From Methanobacteriota archaeon (GTDB lineage: Archaea > Thermoplasmatota > Thermoplasmata > RBG-16-68-12): DNA of 5,078 nucleotides. Shown here in pieces: positions 1 to 5,078 of the stretch. Numbering within the stretch: the stretch's first letter is position 1; every line of letters starts with the position of its first letter. The position numbers and the translations under genes are program-made. The stretch covers positions 1 to 5,078 of the forward strand of contig VBMC01000073.1 of the NCBI GenBank assembly GCA_005879015.1, in the 5' to 3' direction. The notes beneath the pieces were generated by a model. It was given only the letters and a program-made list of their open reading frames with translations. It was not told where the DNA came from and did no database searches.

Positions 1-3
1 CCC

Positions 4-513
4 TTGAACGACCTGACGCGCCTCGACCCGGCGCGGAAGCTCGTCGGCATTGTGGCCGTCGCGATCCTGATCGTCACCTTCGTGCCCCAGCCCTTCGCTC
101 CGGTCGGGACTCAACGGGACCTCGCATTCGAGGCCGTTCCCGGCTTCCCGTTCCCGATCAATGCGACGATTGTCCTGGCCTCGTCGATCCGCTTGGTCTT
201 CGCACTCAACGATACCGGAGCGGCGCCCGAGAATGTCGTCGTGAACCTGAGAGAGAACAACCTCAACGAATTCGGTTTCGTGATCCGATTCGCCGCGCTT
301 CAGATCGGCACCGCCACGACCCCTTTGAACACGGACACGCTAGCATTCCGGCTGAATGTCTCCCAGCGCGCGGTCCTTGATCTGAACGTGACCGCGCCGG
401 CCTCGTGGGGCACCTCCTCCCTCCCGGCGACGGTGACCTTCGAGGTGCATGCGACGACACCGGACGGCGCGTTGCAAGAGGACTTGCACATCATGTTGCA
501 GGTCACGAACTGA
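4..513 (+). CDS. Hypothetical membrane-anchored extracellular protein, sequon-rich
   Basis: I do not recognise a family. The 169-residue reading starts at TTG, only three bases from the window edge, so the true start may lie upstream. Residues 6-12 are basic, followed by one hydrophobic segment at about 13-28, which looks like an uncleaved signal anchor or signal peptide with the N-terminus inside. The rest alternates short hydrophobic strands with polar turns, as in a small beta-sandwich (Ig-like or NEW3-like) domain exposed outside the cell; this is inference. Four N-glycosylation sequons (N53-A-T, N69-D-T, N118-V-S, N128-V-T) fit an archaeal surface glycoprotein. There are no cysteines and no catalytic motif. 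Its last 11 bases overlap the 3' end of the opposing methyltransferase gene. I am confident that it is coding and secreted or anchored, but the function is unknown. Confidence 0.7.
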   Translation: MNDLTRLDPARKLVGIVAVAILIVTFVPQPFAPVGTQRDLAFEAVPGFPFPINATIVLASSIRLVFALNDTGAAPENVVVNLRENNLNEFGFVIRFAALQIGTATTPLNTDTLAFRLNVSQRAVLDLNVTAPASWGTSSLPATVTFEVHATTPDGALQEDLHIMLQVTN

Positions 514-1489
514 CGAAGACGCAGAAGTGCCGCACCAAGGACCGGTGGACCCGGAGTGCGTGCGTCTCGATCAACTCGAGATGCTCGGACGCCAGGTCGA
601 TCATCGCGTCGTTCGGGAGGACGATCGCGACGTGCGCCGCGGAGGGCAGCAGGTCTCGGAACGCGCGGAACGCCCGACCGTAGAGGCTCTCGATCGATTC
701 GCCCCGCGTCGAGGCGGCCCTCCCGTAGGGAGGATCCGTCGCGATCCCGTGGACGCTCCCCGATCGCAACGGGAGATGTCCCGCATCCGCCATCGCGAGT
801 CGATCCTCGGCCTGCGCATCCCGCAGGGAGGAGCGGCAGCCGAGGACCATCCTCCGGTCGCGATCGAGTCCGATCGGACGGAGTCCGATCGCCGCTGCCT
901 CGAGGAGGACGCCGCCGGTGCCGCAGAAGGGGTCCAGGACCGTGCCGGCCATCGGCACCCGCGCGAGGTTCACGAGCGCCCGCGCGAACTTCGGGTGGAG
1001 GGAGATCGGGAGGGAGAACGACCGATGGGCGACCTTCGTCGCCTCGAGGCGCGCGCGGTCCACCCGGTGGATCACGCGGCCCAGGAGGAACTCCTCGCCG
1101 ATGAGGAGGCGGTAGTCGACGGCCGGTTGATCGAGGTCCACCCGGCCCGTGCGGCCGAAATCGGACCCGAGGGGACCTTCCACCGCGAGCGGATCGACGT
1201 CGATGCCGAGGCCTCGCGATCGGACGCGGAAGGTCCGACCGTGGAGGTCGACCTCCTGGGCGAACGCCCGGATCGCCTCGAAGTCGCCGGCGGCGAGTTC
1301 CTCGGAAACGAGGTGGGCCAGGCCTAGGCGATGGGTCGCCCGTTCGACGGGTCCGACCGCATCGATCCGAAGGACCTGGTTATCGAACGAGGCCGTCCGG
1401 ACCTCGACCCGCTCGGATGCGAGGGCCGCCAGGGCCTCGGCCCGCGGGAGGGTCGGATGCTCTCCGGACAATTCGATGAACGCCCGCAC
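503..1489 (-). CDS. trmG10: tRNA (guanine-10 N2)-methyltransferase, Trm-G10/Trm11 type
   Basis: This 328-residue protein should transfer one or two methyl groups from S-adenosylmethionine to N2 of guanosine 10 in tRNA, in the cytoplasm. The N-terminus, ELSGEHPTLPRAEA at residues 6-19, is typical of the archaeal family. A THUMP-type RNA-binding region follows at roughly 50-142, and then the conserved linker SLPISLHPKFARALVNLA at about 159-176. The Rossmann methyltransferase domain has SAM motif I, LDPFCGTGG, at 185-193 and catalytic motif IV, DPPYG, at 252-256, the N2-guanine amino-methylase signature. The length matches archaeal Trm-G10 (about 330 residues). The frame stays open far upstream, but GTG at 1489 is the only start next to the conserved N-terminus, and the upstream part is antisense to rimI. 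No Shine-Dalgarno is visible. The gene is divergent from rimI and overlaps the upstream surface-protein gene tail to tail. Family assignment is strong; the exact position modified is inferred from the family. Confidence 0.93.
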   Translation of the reverse strand: MRAFIELSGEHPTLPRAEALAALASERVEVRTASFDNQVLRIDAVGPVERATHRLGLAHLVSEELAAGDFEAIRAFAQEVDLHGRTFRVRSRGLGIDVDPLAVEGPLGSDFGRTGRVDLDQPAVDYRLLIGEEFLLGRVIHRVDRARLEATKVAHRSFSLPISLHPKFARALVNLARVPMAGTVLDPFCGTGGVLLEAAAIGLRPIGLDRDRRMVLGCRSSLRDAQAEDRLAMADAGHLPLRSGSVHGIATDPPYGRAASTRGESIESLYGRAFRAFRDLLPSAAHVAIVLPNDAMIDLASEHLELIETHALRVHRSLVRHFCVFVSS

Positions 1490-1534
1490 GTCCGTCCAAC
1501 GGTGGCGCCACGGATGAGTCTGCCGACGACCGGC

Positions 1535-1544
1535 ATTTTGAAAT
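1535..1544. promoter_or_regulatory. AT-rich TATA-like element between trmG10 and rimI
   Basis: ATTTTGAAAT is the only AT-rich run in this very GC-rich divergent region. Its centre is about 28 bases upstream of the GTG at 1568, the spacing expected of an archaeal TATA box driving a leaderless rimI transcript. Read on the minus strand (ATTTCAAAAT), it could also start a trmG10 transcript with a leader of about 25 nt. The match to the TTTAWATA consensus is imperfect and no clear BRE is visible, so this rests mainly on position and base composition. Confidence 0.35.
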
Positions 1545-1567
1545 CGAACGGACCCTTCGGCCGCGCC

Positions 1568-2002
1568 GTGCGCATCCGCCCGTTCGTCCCGAACGACATC
1601 CCTTCGGTCGCATCGATCGTGCGCGAGGCGCTGCGGGAGAACTACCCGACCTCCCTGTACCTGGACATCCACCGCTGGTGGCGGGACGGCTTCCTCATCG
1701 CGGACCTGGACGGGCATCCGGTCGGATTCCTCGCCGCGGTGATCAGTTCGGACGGCCAGGCGCGGATCCTGATGTTCGCGGTCTCCGCCGGATGGCGGCG
1801 TCGCGGGTTCGGGCGCCAGATCATGGACGCCTTCGTCCAGAGGTGCGCGATGCGCGGCTTGCGGCGGATCGAGCTCGAGGTCCGGATCTCGAACGAGGAA
1901 GCGATCCGGTTCTACAAACGCTACGGGTTCGACGTCGCCGCGGTCCTTCCTAAATTCTACACGGACGGGGAGGACGGCTTCAAGATGGTGAAGCACTTCT
2001 GA
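1568..2002 (+). CDS. rimI: RimI-type N-alpha-acetyltransferase (GNAT family)
   Basis: This 144-residue GNAT-fold protein is predicted to transfer acetyl from acetyl-CoA to protein N-termini, as archaeal RimI/Ard1 enzymes do. The N-terminal RIRPFVPNDIPSV at 2-14 is the usual first strand and helix. Motif A carries the acetyl-CoA pyrophosphate loop R77-R-R-G-F-G82 (R/Q-x-x-G-x-G/A). Motif B is typical of the RimI subgroup: LEVRISNEEA at 103-112, then FYKRYGF at 115-121. The late Y131-T-D-G-E-D also resembles RimI. I chose GTG 1568 because it begins exactly at the GNAT fold and lies about 28 bases after an AT-rich TATA-like run. ATG 1514 is in frame and would add 18 residues (including PTTGILKSNG) that do not fit the fold, but it cannot be excluded. 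The frame is open from 1331 only because it is antisense to trmG10. The gene ends 9 bases from the convergent ATPase gene. GNAT identity is very likely; substrate specificity is inferred. Confidence 0.88.
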   Translation: MRIRPFVPNDIPSVASIVREALRENYPTSLYLDIHRWWRDGFLIADLDGHPVGFLAAVISSDGQARILMFAVSAGWRRRGFGRQIMDAFVQRCAMRGLRRIELEVRISNEEAIRFYKRYGFDVAAVLPKFYTDGEDGFKMVKHF

Positions 2003-2014
2003 GCCCGCGGCTCA
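2000..2014. terminator. Inverted repeat spanning two convergent stop codons
   Basis: TGAGCC-CGC-GGCTCA is a perfect 6-bp inverted repeat with a 3-base centre. Its outer three bases on each side are the stop codons of rimI (TGA on +) and of the ATPase gene (TGA on -). It could form a small hairpin at the 3' end of both transcripts. There is no T-tract on either side, so it is not a standard archaeal terminator. Part of the symmetry is automatic because both stops are TGA; only the inner GCC/GGC pairing is extra. Confidence 0.3.
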
Positions 2015-3550
2015 CTGGTATCCCTGGACGTCGTCCGCCTTGTGCTCGTTCCAGTAGTGGTACGGCGAGGCCTCCCGCTGGGAGGAGGACATGTCCGTCC
2101 CGACGCCGGCGGAGTACGATCCGTACCGCTCGCGGATCTGGTCCTCGATCGTCCGCGAGACCTTCACCGCGCGACGGACATGCTCGGCGTCGATCACCTT
2201 CGCCTGCTCCGTGACCGCGATGTCGCCCGCGGAGCGGATCAGGCCGCCGAGTTCCCGGAGCCGCAGGCTCAGCCCCTTCTCCTGGTTGTCGAGGGTCTTC
2301 GCGCGACGGTGGGCTTCCTCGATGACGACGCCGACCGCGTCGCGGGAGGCGGGCGGGATCCGCTTGTCGACCGCGATCTCCTGCGCCACGAACTGGGCGA
2401 GCTTCACCCGGTTCGCATCCGTGTCGGGCATCGTCGTCTCGACGAGCACCTCGTAACCGGCTCCCGTGATCCGAGACCGCAAGGGAGACAGGAGATGGGG
2501 CAGGTCCTGGATGTTGCACGCCCCGACGAAGATGAAATCGCACGGCACGTTCTCCACTTTCACGCTCGCCCCCGCGCTCTGCGGGTTCCGCCCGGAAATC
2601 GGGAAGCGCTTCTCCTGCATCGCCGTCAGGATGAAGCGTTGCATGTGCCCGAGTTGCGGGAGTTCGTCGATGAACAGGACGCCCTGGTGGGCTTCGTGGA
2701 TCGCCCCCGCGACGACGCGGTCGTAGGGCTGCGTCCCGAGCTGGGGATGGCCTCCGTACGGATCATGCCGGACGTCCCCGAGGAGCTCCGTCTCGCTCGC
2801 CCCCGTGGCGAGCACGAACGGCCGCCGGGTAATCGGGACGAGGACCTTCCGCGGGCTCTCCTTCTCCACCTCGCGGCGCTTCTCGAGGGCCTTCTGATCG
2901 AGCACGCGGATCATGTCCCCAGCGCGCTCGTAGACGACGACCTCTTCCTTCCCGAACTGCTGGCGCGTCGTCGTCACGCGATCGCGGCCGCCGAGCTGGG
3001 CGAAGGTGACCTCGAAGATGCCGCCCAAGAGATCGCCGAACGGATTCCCGGCGTTTCCCTGAGACGCCGCCTTGGGCCGGCCGCACTTCGGGCACATCCG
3101 GTCCGTCGGCGAGGAATAGGTCCCGCAATGGACGCACTTGTATCCGAGACGCTCCGCGACGTTGATCGGCGCCTCCTTCGGGTCGATCAGGTCTCCCTCG
3201 GCGCCAGCGAGGCGGCTCTGGTCCGTCAGCACCTCGTCTCGCTGCTTCACCTCGACGAGGGGGCGCTCCGGGTTCTCGGGGTTGTGGACGATCCGGATCT
3301 CTTCCGTGACCGACGGCAGATGGAGGGACAGGGCCTGGGCGATCATGGACTTCCCCGTGCCGGGGGGTCCGACGAGGAGGAAGTGGCGCCGCTGGTTCGC
3401 GGCGATCCGGGCGAGCTTCACCGCCTCATCCTGGCCGACCACGCGTTTCAACGGGTCGTCCGGGATCGCGATCTCCGCGGTCGTCTCGAAGTCGTCGAGG
3501 GCGAATCCCTCGTCCGCCGCGAGCAGCTTCGTCCGCGCGATGAACGCCAC
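2012..3550 (-). CDS. LonB-like AAA+ ATPase lacking the Lon protease domain, with zinc-ribbon insert
   Basis: This 512-residue protein is built on the archaeal LonB ATPase core. It shows the LonB-like entry around residues 36-45 (RVVGQDEAVK), Walker A GPPGTGKS at 61-68, LonB-type GDVRHDPYGG at 258-267, AIHEAHQG at 283-290, Walker B VLFIDEL at 291-297, sensor 1 around N346 (GACNIQDL), an arginine-finger region LSPLRSR at 354-360, and the sensor 2 region SLRLRELGGLIRSAGDIA at 428-445. These motifs predict an active ATPase. Where LonB carries its membrane segments, this protein has C139-x2-C142 and C153-x2-C156, a likely zinc ribbon, and I see no transmembrane stretch. After SRTIEDQIRERY (465-476), where LonB continues into its Ser/Lys protease domain, it ends with about 36 residues (SPYHYWNEH at 495-503). 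True LonB is roughly 620-700 residues. GTG 3550 is the only start in the first 30 codons and lies 5 bases after the dnaG stop, so co-transcription is likely. A chaperone or remodelling role is inference. Confidence 0.85.
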   Translation of the reverse strand: MAFIARTKLLAADEGFALDDFETTAEIAIPDDPLKRVVGQDEAVKLARIAANQRRHFLLVGPPGTGKSMIAQALSLHLPSVTEEIRIVHNPENPERPLVEVKQRDEVLTDQSRLAGAEGDLIDPKEAPINVAERLGYKCVHCGTYSSPTDRMCPKCGRPKAASQGNAGNPFGDLLGGIFEVTFAQLGGRDRVTTTRQQFGKEEVVVYERAGDMIRVLDQKALEKRREVEKESPRKVLVPITRRPFVLATGASETELLGDVRHDPYGGHPQLGTQPYDRVVAGAIHEAHQGVLFIDELPQLGHMQRFILTAMQEKRFPISGRNPQSAGASVKVENVPCDFIFVGACNIQDLPHLLSPLRSRITGAGYEVLVETTMPDTDANRVKLAQFVAQEIAVDKRIPPASRDAVGVVIEEAHRRAKTLDNQEKGLSLRLRELGGLIRSAGDIAVTEQAKVIDAEHVRRAVKVSRTIEDQIRERYGSYSAGVGTDMSSSQREASPYHYWNEHKADDVQGYQ

Positions 3551-3555
3551 CTCGC

Positions 3556-4863
3556 CTATGGAGCCAGATCGCTCCGGGTCCAGACGACGACGCCGGTGGG
3601 CTGCTTCGTGATCGTCCCCATCTTCGTCCCGACGACGGAGTGCATGTTCATTTCCGCGGCGATGTCGAGGATCCGCTGCGTGATGATGCCGTCGAAGACG
3701 ACCGCACGGGTCTGCTTCGCGGTTTTCAGGGTCTCCACGAGGTCCCGGACGGGGACTTCGGTGACGACGCCGTCCCCCTCATCGAGGAGGCGCGCCGTGG
3801 AAGAACCTCCGAGCTGGAGGAGCATCTCGCGATACTTCTCCAACTTCGGGTTGAGGACCTTCGTGGTCGGCGTGAGTGGCGCGGGTGCGACCTCTCGGAA
3901 CTCCCGCGGCTCGCCTCGGGGCTCGGGCCGCGGTTCCGGGCGGGGCTCCGAGCCTCGCTCGGCCCGGCCAGGCGGCGCCCCGGCGGGGCGAGCCTCCGGA
4001 AATTCGGACTCCGGCTTGTACAGTTGGCCCGAGAGCCCGTACATCTCGACGTACTGGTCCGCGGGGATCTTGTTCCGCAGCGCCTTCATGATCTGCTTCT
4101 GCGTGAGCTCTTCGACCTCCTTCCCCCGCGGCGCGCGGGCGATGAAGTCGACCTCGGCCACTTGGAGGAGTTCCTTCAGGATCAGGTCGCCACCGCGGTC
4201 GCCGTCGACGAACGCGGTCAGGGCCCGTTCCTTCGACAGCTCCTGGACCGTCTTCGGGACGTTCGTCCCCTCCACGGCAATCGCATTCTTGATCCCGGAT
4301 CGCAGGAGGGTGAGGACATCCTGCCGTCCTTCCACGATGATGATCGCGTCGCTGTCCGCGATGTTCGGTCCCGCGGGAAGCCGCTCGGATCCGAAGGACA
4401 CGATCTCGGACACCTGGACGCTCTGTCGCACTTCATCAAGGAGGTCGGAGCCGGAGGTCTTCGAGTCCTCGACCATGGACGCCAGGAGGGCGCGGGCCCG
4501 CTCGATGATCTTGTTCCGTTTCGTCACACGGACGTCCTCGACCTTCTCGACCTTGATCGTCGCCTTGCACGGGCCGACGCGGTCGATCGTCTCGAGGGCC
4601 GCAGCCAAGATGGAGGTCTCCACCTGGTCCAGCGAGGACGGGATGAGGATCAAGCCCTCGCTCCGCCCCTTCTTGCTCTGCACGTCGACTTCGATGCGTC
4701 CGATGCGGCCGCCTTTCTGCAGGTCGCGCAAGTCGAGTTCTTCACCCAGGAGCCCTTCCGTCTGGCCGAACACGGCGCCGACGACGTCGGGCTTCTCCAC
4801 GATCCCTTCGGCCTCCATTCGGGCCTGGATCATGTATTTAGTCGTACTTGGATCGATGTTCAT
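3556..4863 (-). CDS. dnaG: Archaeal DnaG, TOPRIM primase-like protein
   Basis: This is a 435-residue archaeal DnaG. The archaeal-type N-terminus starts at about residue 7 (TTKYMIQARMEAEG) and continues with VVGAVFGQTEGLLGEE at 27-42 and LQKGGRIGRIEV at 48-59. The TOPRIM core has the catalytic glutamate in IIVEGRQD (E178), then VEGTNVP at 197-203 and the metal-binding FVDGDRGGD at 218-226 (D220, D222), followed by RAPRGKEVEELTQ at 243-255. A Pro/Arg/Glu-rich linker at about 284-331 joins the C-terminal domain, which carries VPVRDLVE at 370-377 and VVFDGIITQR at 388-397. Archaeal DnaG synthesises RNA primers in vitro and in several archaea is a subunit of the RNA exosome, influencing poly(A) preference; which role dominates here cannot be told. 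I chose ATG 4863 because the family begins just before TTKY; TTG 4920 in the same frame would add 19 non-conserved residues. No Shine-Dalgarno is close. The LonB-like gene follows after 5 bases. Confidence 0.95.
   Translation of the reverse strand: MNIDPSTTKYMIQARMEAEGIVEKPDVVGAVFGQTEGLLGEELDLRDLQKGGRIGRIEVDVQSKKGRSEGLILIPSSLDQVETSILAAALETIDRVGPCKATIKVEKVEDVRVTKRNKIIERARALLASMVEDSKTSGSDLLDEVRQSVQVSEIVSFGSERLPAGPNIADSDAIIIVEGRQDVLTLLRSGIKNAIAVEGTNVPKTVQELSKERALTAFVDGDRGGDLILKELLQVAEVDFIARAPRGKEVEELTQKQIMKALRNKIPADQYVEMYGLSGQLYKPESEFPEARPAGAPPGRAERGSEPRPEPRPEPRGEPREFREVAPAPLTPTTKVLNPKLEKYREMLLQLGGSSTARLLDEGDGVVTEVPVRDLVETLKTAKQTRAVVFDGIITQRILDIAAEMNMHSVVGTKMGTITKQPTGVVVWTRSDLAP
3901..3948 (-). 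repeat. Short EPRP-type repeat within the dnaG linker
   Basis: This stretch of dnaG encodes residues 306-321, a run built on the unit Glu-Pro-Arg-Pro/Gly (EPRPEPRPEPRGEPRE). At the DNA level it consists of degenerate copies of about 12 bases. It lies in the low-complexity linker between the TOPRIM core and the C-terminal domain and is probably a flexible or extended spacer. Such runs can change in length by slippage. Confidence 0.7.
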
Positions 4864-5017
4864 GTTCACACGTTGTCCGGGTTCGGCCCTCCGCTCCTCG
4901 CCGTCCACCGATCCGCACAACGCTGCCCCGCAGGGCCTTTCGACCTCCCTTCAAGGAGGCAGGTAAGCATGATTCGGATGAGTGGGACGGATGAATCGCG
5001 GTCCTGGCCGCTATCCC
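4864..5017 (-). other. Putative dnaG 5' leader with possible hairpins
   Basis: If transcription starts about 25 bases after the TATA element at 5040-5047, the dnaG mRNA has a leader of about 150 nt. I see three short inverted repeats in it: a two-part stem at 4983-5018 (outer arms 4983-4988 and 5013-5018 with one G-U pair on the minus strand, inner GCGG/CCGC arms at 4998-5001 and 5008-5011), a 5-bp stem at 4944-4959, and a 4-bp stem at 4925-4936. Each is short, and GC-rich DNA produces such stems by chance. I recognise no riboswitch, tRNA or known ncRNA here. Confidence 0.3.
4866..4970 (-). other. 34-codon mini-ORF ending 2 bases before dnaG ATG
   Basis: An ATG at 4970 opens a 34-residue frame (begins MLTCLLEGRSKG, ends GGPNPDNV) whose TGA at 4868-4866 is separated by two bases from the dnaG ATG at 4863. 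Such an arrangement would permit translational coupling or re-initiation, which would help explain why dnaG has no nearby Shine-Dalgarno and no TATA at leaderless distance. The peptide has no recognisable domain, and its composition is what GC-rich non-coding DNA would give. It may be chance. Confidence 0.18.
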
Positions 5018-5039
5018 ATTTCCCCACTGGAGCCGGCCC

Positions 5040-5055
5040 TATTTAAAGATTCTTC
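5040..5055 (-). promoter_or_regulatory. TATA/BRE-like promoter for the dnaG unit
   Basis: On the minus strand this reads GAAGAATC then TTTAAATA. The TATA box is close to the archaeal consensus TTTAWATA, preceded by a purine/A-rich stretch suitable as a BRE, in DNA that is otherwise very GC-rich. The orientation, with BRE on the 5055 side, points to dnaG. The expected transcription start is near 5017. TTTAAA is itself palindromic, so a plus-strand start near 5070 towards a gene beyond the window is possible, but the plus-strand flank is GC-rich with no BRE. Confidence 0.5.
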
Positions 5056-5064
5056 GGTGCCCAT

Positions 5065-5078
5065 TCTCACTTCTGAGA
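5065..5078. repeat. Inverted repeat at window edge
   Basis: TCTCA-CTTC-TGAGA is a perfect 5-bp inverted repeat with a 4-base centre ending at the last base of the window. It may extend beyond it. It could be a regulator site upstream of the dnaG promoter or part of a neighbouring gene's end; nothing in the window decides this. Confidence 0.2.

Noticed and set aside
449..1327. A 292-codon plus-strand frame
   Set aside because: It is antisense to the well-supported trmG10 and has no recognisable motif.
1331..1567. N-terminal extension of rimI
   Set aside because: Codons from 1331 to about 1489 are antisense to trmG10, and the GNAT fold starts at 1568. ATG 1514 is kept only as an alternative start.
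1490..1996. N-terminal extension of trmG10 by 169 codons
   Set aside because: This stretch is antisense to rimI, and the conserved family N-terminus begins right at GTG 1489.
2012..2014. The LonB-like gene as a frameshifted or broken full LonB
   Set aside because: Downstream sequence is the convergent rimI in another orientation, the minus-strand frames there do not resemble a Lon protease domain, and the ATPase motifs are all intact.
4864..4920. Extension of DnaG to TTG 4920
   Set aside because: The 19 extra residues do not resemble DnaG, whose conserved start is just before TTKY. The GGAGGT at 4943-4948 is too far (about 22 bases) to serve this TTG.
2042..4966. A 974-codon open frame on the plus strand
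   Set aside because: It is antisense to both dnaG and the LonB-like gene. Long antisense frames are common at this GC content. Its translation is Arg/Asp/Leu-rich low-complexity sequence without domains, whereas the minus strand shows clear conserved families.
3640..5046. A 468-codon open frame on the plus strand
   Set aside because: It is antisense to dnaG and its leader, and its His/Asp/Arg/Leu-rich composition is typical of a shadow of a real gene.
4921..5078. tRNA, SRP RNA or C/D-box RNA in the region upstream of dnaG
   Set aside because: I looked on both strands for a T-arm, anticodon arm and acceptor pairing and for paired C and D boxes. ATGA-like and CTGA-like words occur, but not in a valid arrangement.

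Overview
The window looks like a GC-rich archaeal chromosome segment. The strongest evidence is an archaeal-type DnaG (TOPRIM) protein, an ATPase clearly derived from archaeal LonB, and an archaeal Trm-G10 type tRNA methyltransferase. Other archaeal signs are TATA/BRE-like AT-rich dips in an otherwise GC-rich sequence, GTG starts, and the absence of Shine-Dalgarno sequences at several starts. The overall style suggests a euryarchaeal or Thermoplasmata-like, probably uncultured, lineage. That placement is inference.

Layout from left to right. A small membrane-anchored, sequon-rich surface protein of unknown function (4-513, +) may be cut by the window edge. It converges with, and overlaps by 11 bases, the tRNA guanine-10 N2-methyltransferase gene (503-1489, -). 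That gene is divergent from a RimI-type N-acetyltransferase (1568-2002, +), and an AT-rich element at 1535-1544 lies between them. RimI then converges with a two-gene minus-strand unit. The two facing stop codons, nine bases apart, form part of one perfect inverted repeat (2000-2014). The minus-strand unit is dnaG (3556-4863) followed after 5 bases by a 512-residue LonB-like AAA+ ATPase (2012-3550). Upstream of dnaG are a leader of about 150 nt with possible hairpins and a 34-codon mini-ORF, and then a good TATA/BRE element near 5040-5055.

The genes fit information processing and quality control: DnaG (primase-like and exosome-associated in archaea), tRNA modification, and protein N-terminal acetylation. 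The main point of interest is the LonB-like protein. It keeps the complete LonB ATPase core: Walker A, Walker B, sensor 1, arginine finger and sensor 2. It has lost the Lon protease domain, has no membrane segments, carries a four-cysteine zinc-ribbon-like insert, and ends in a short tail of its own. It sits in an apparent operon with dnaG, so a non-proteolytic remodelling ATPase acting with DnaG or nucleic acids is a reasonable but unproven hypothesis. I see no CRISPR array, transposon, tRNA or rRNA in the window.
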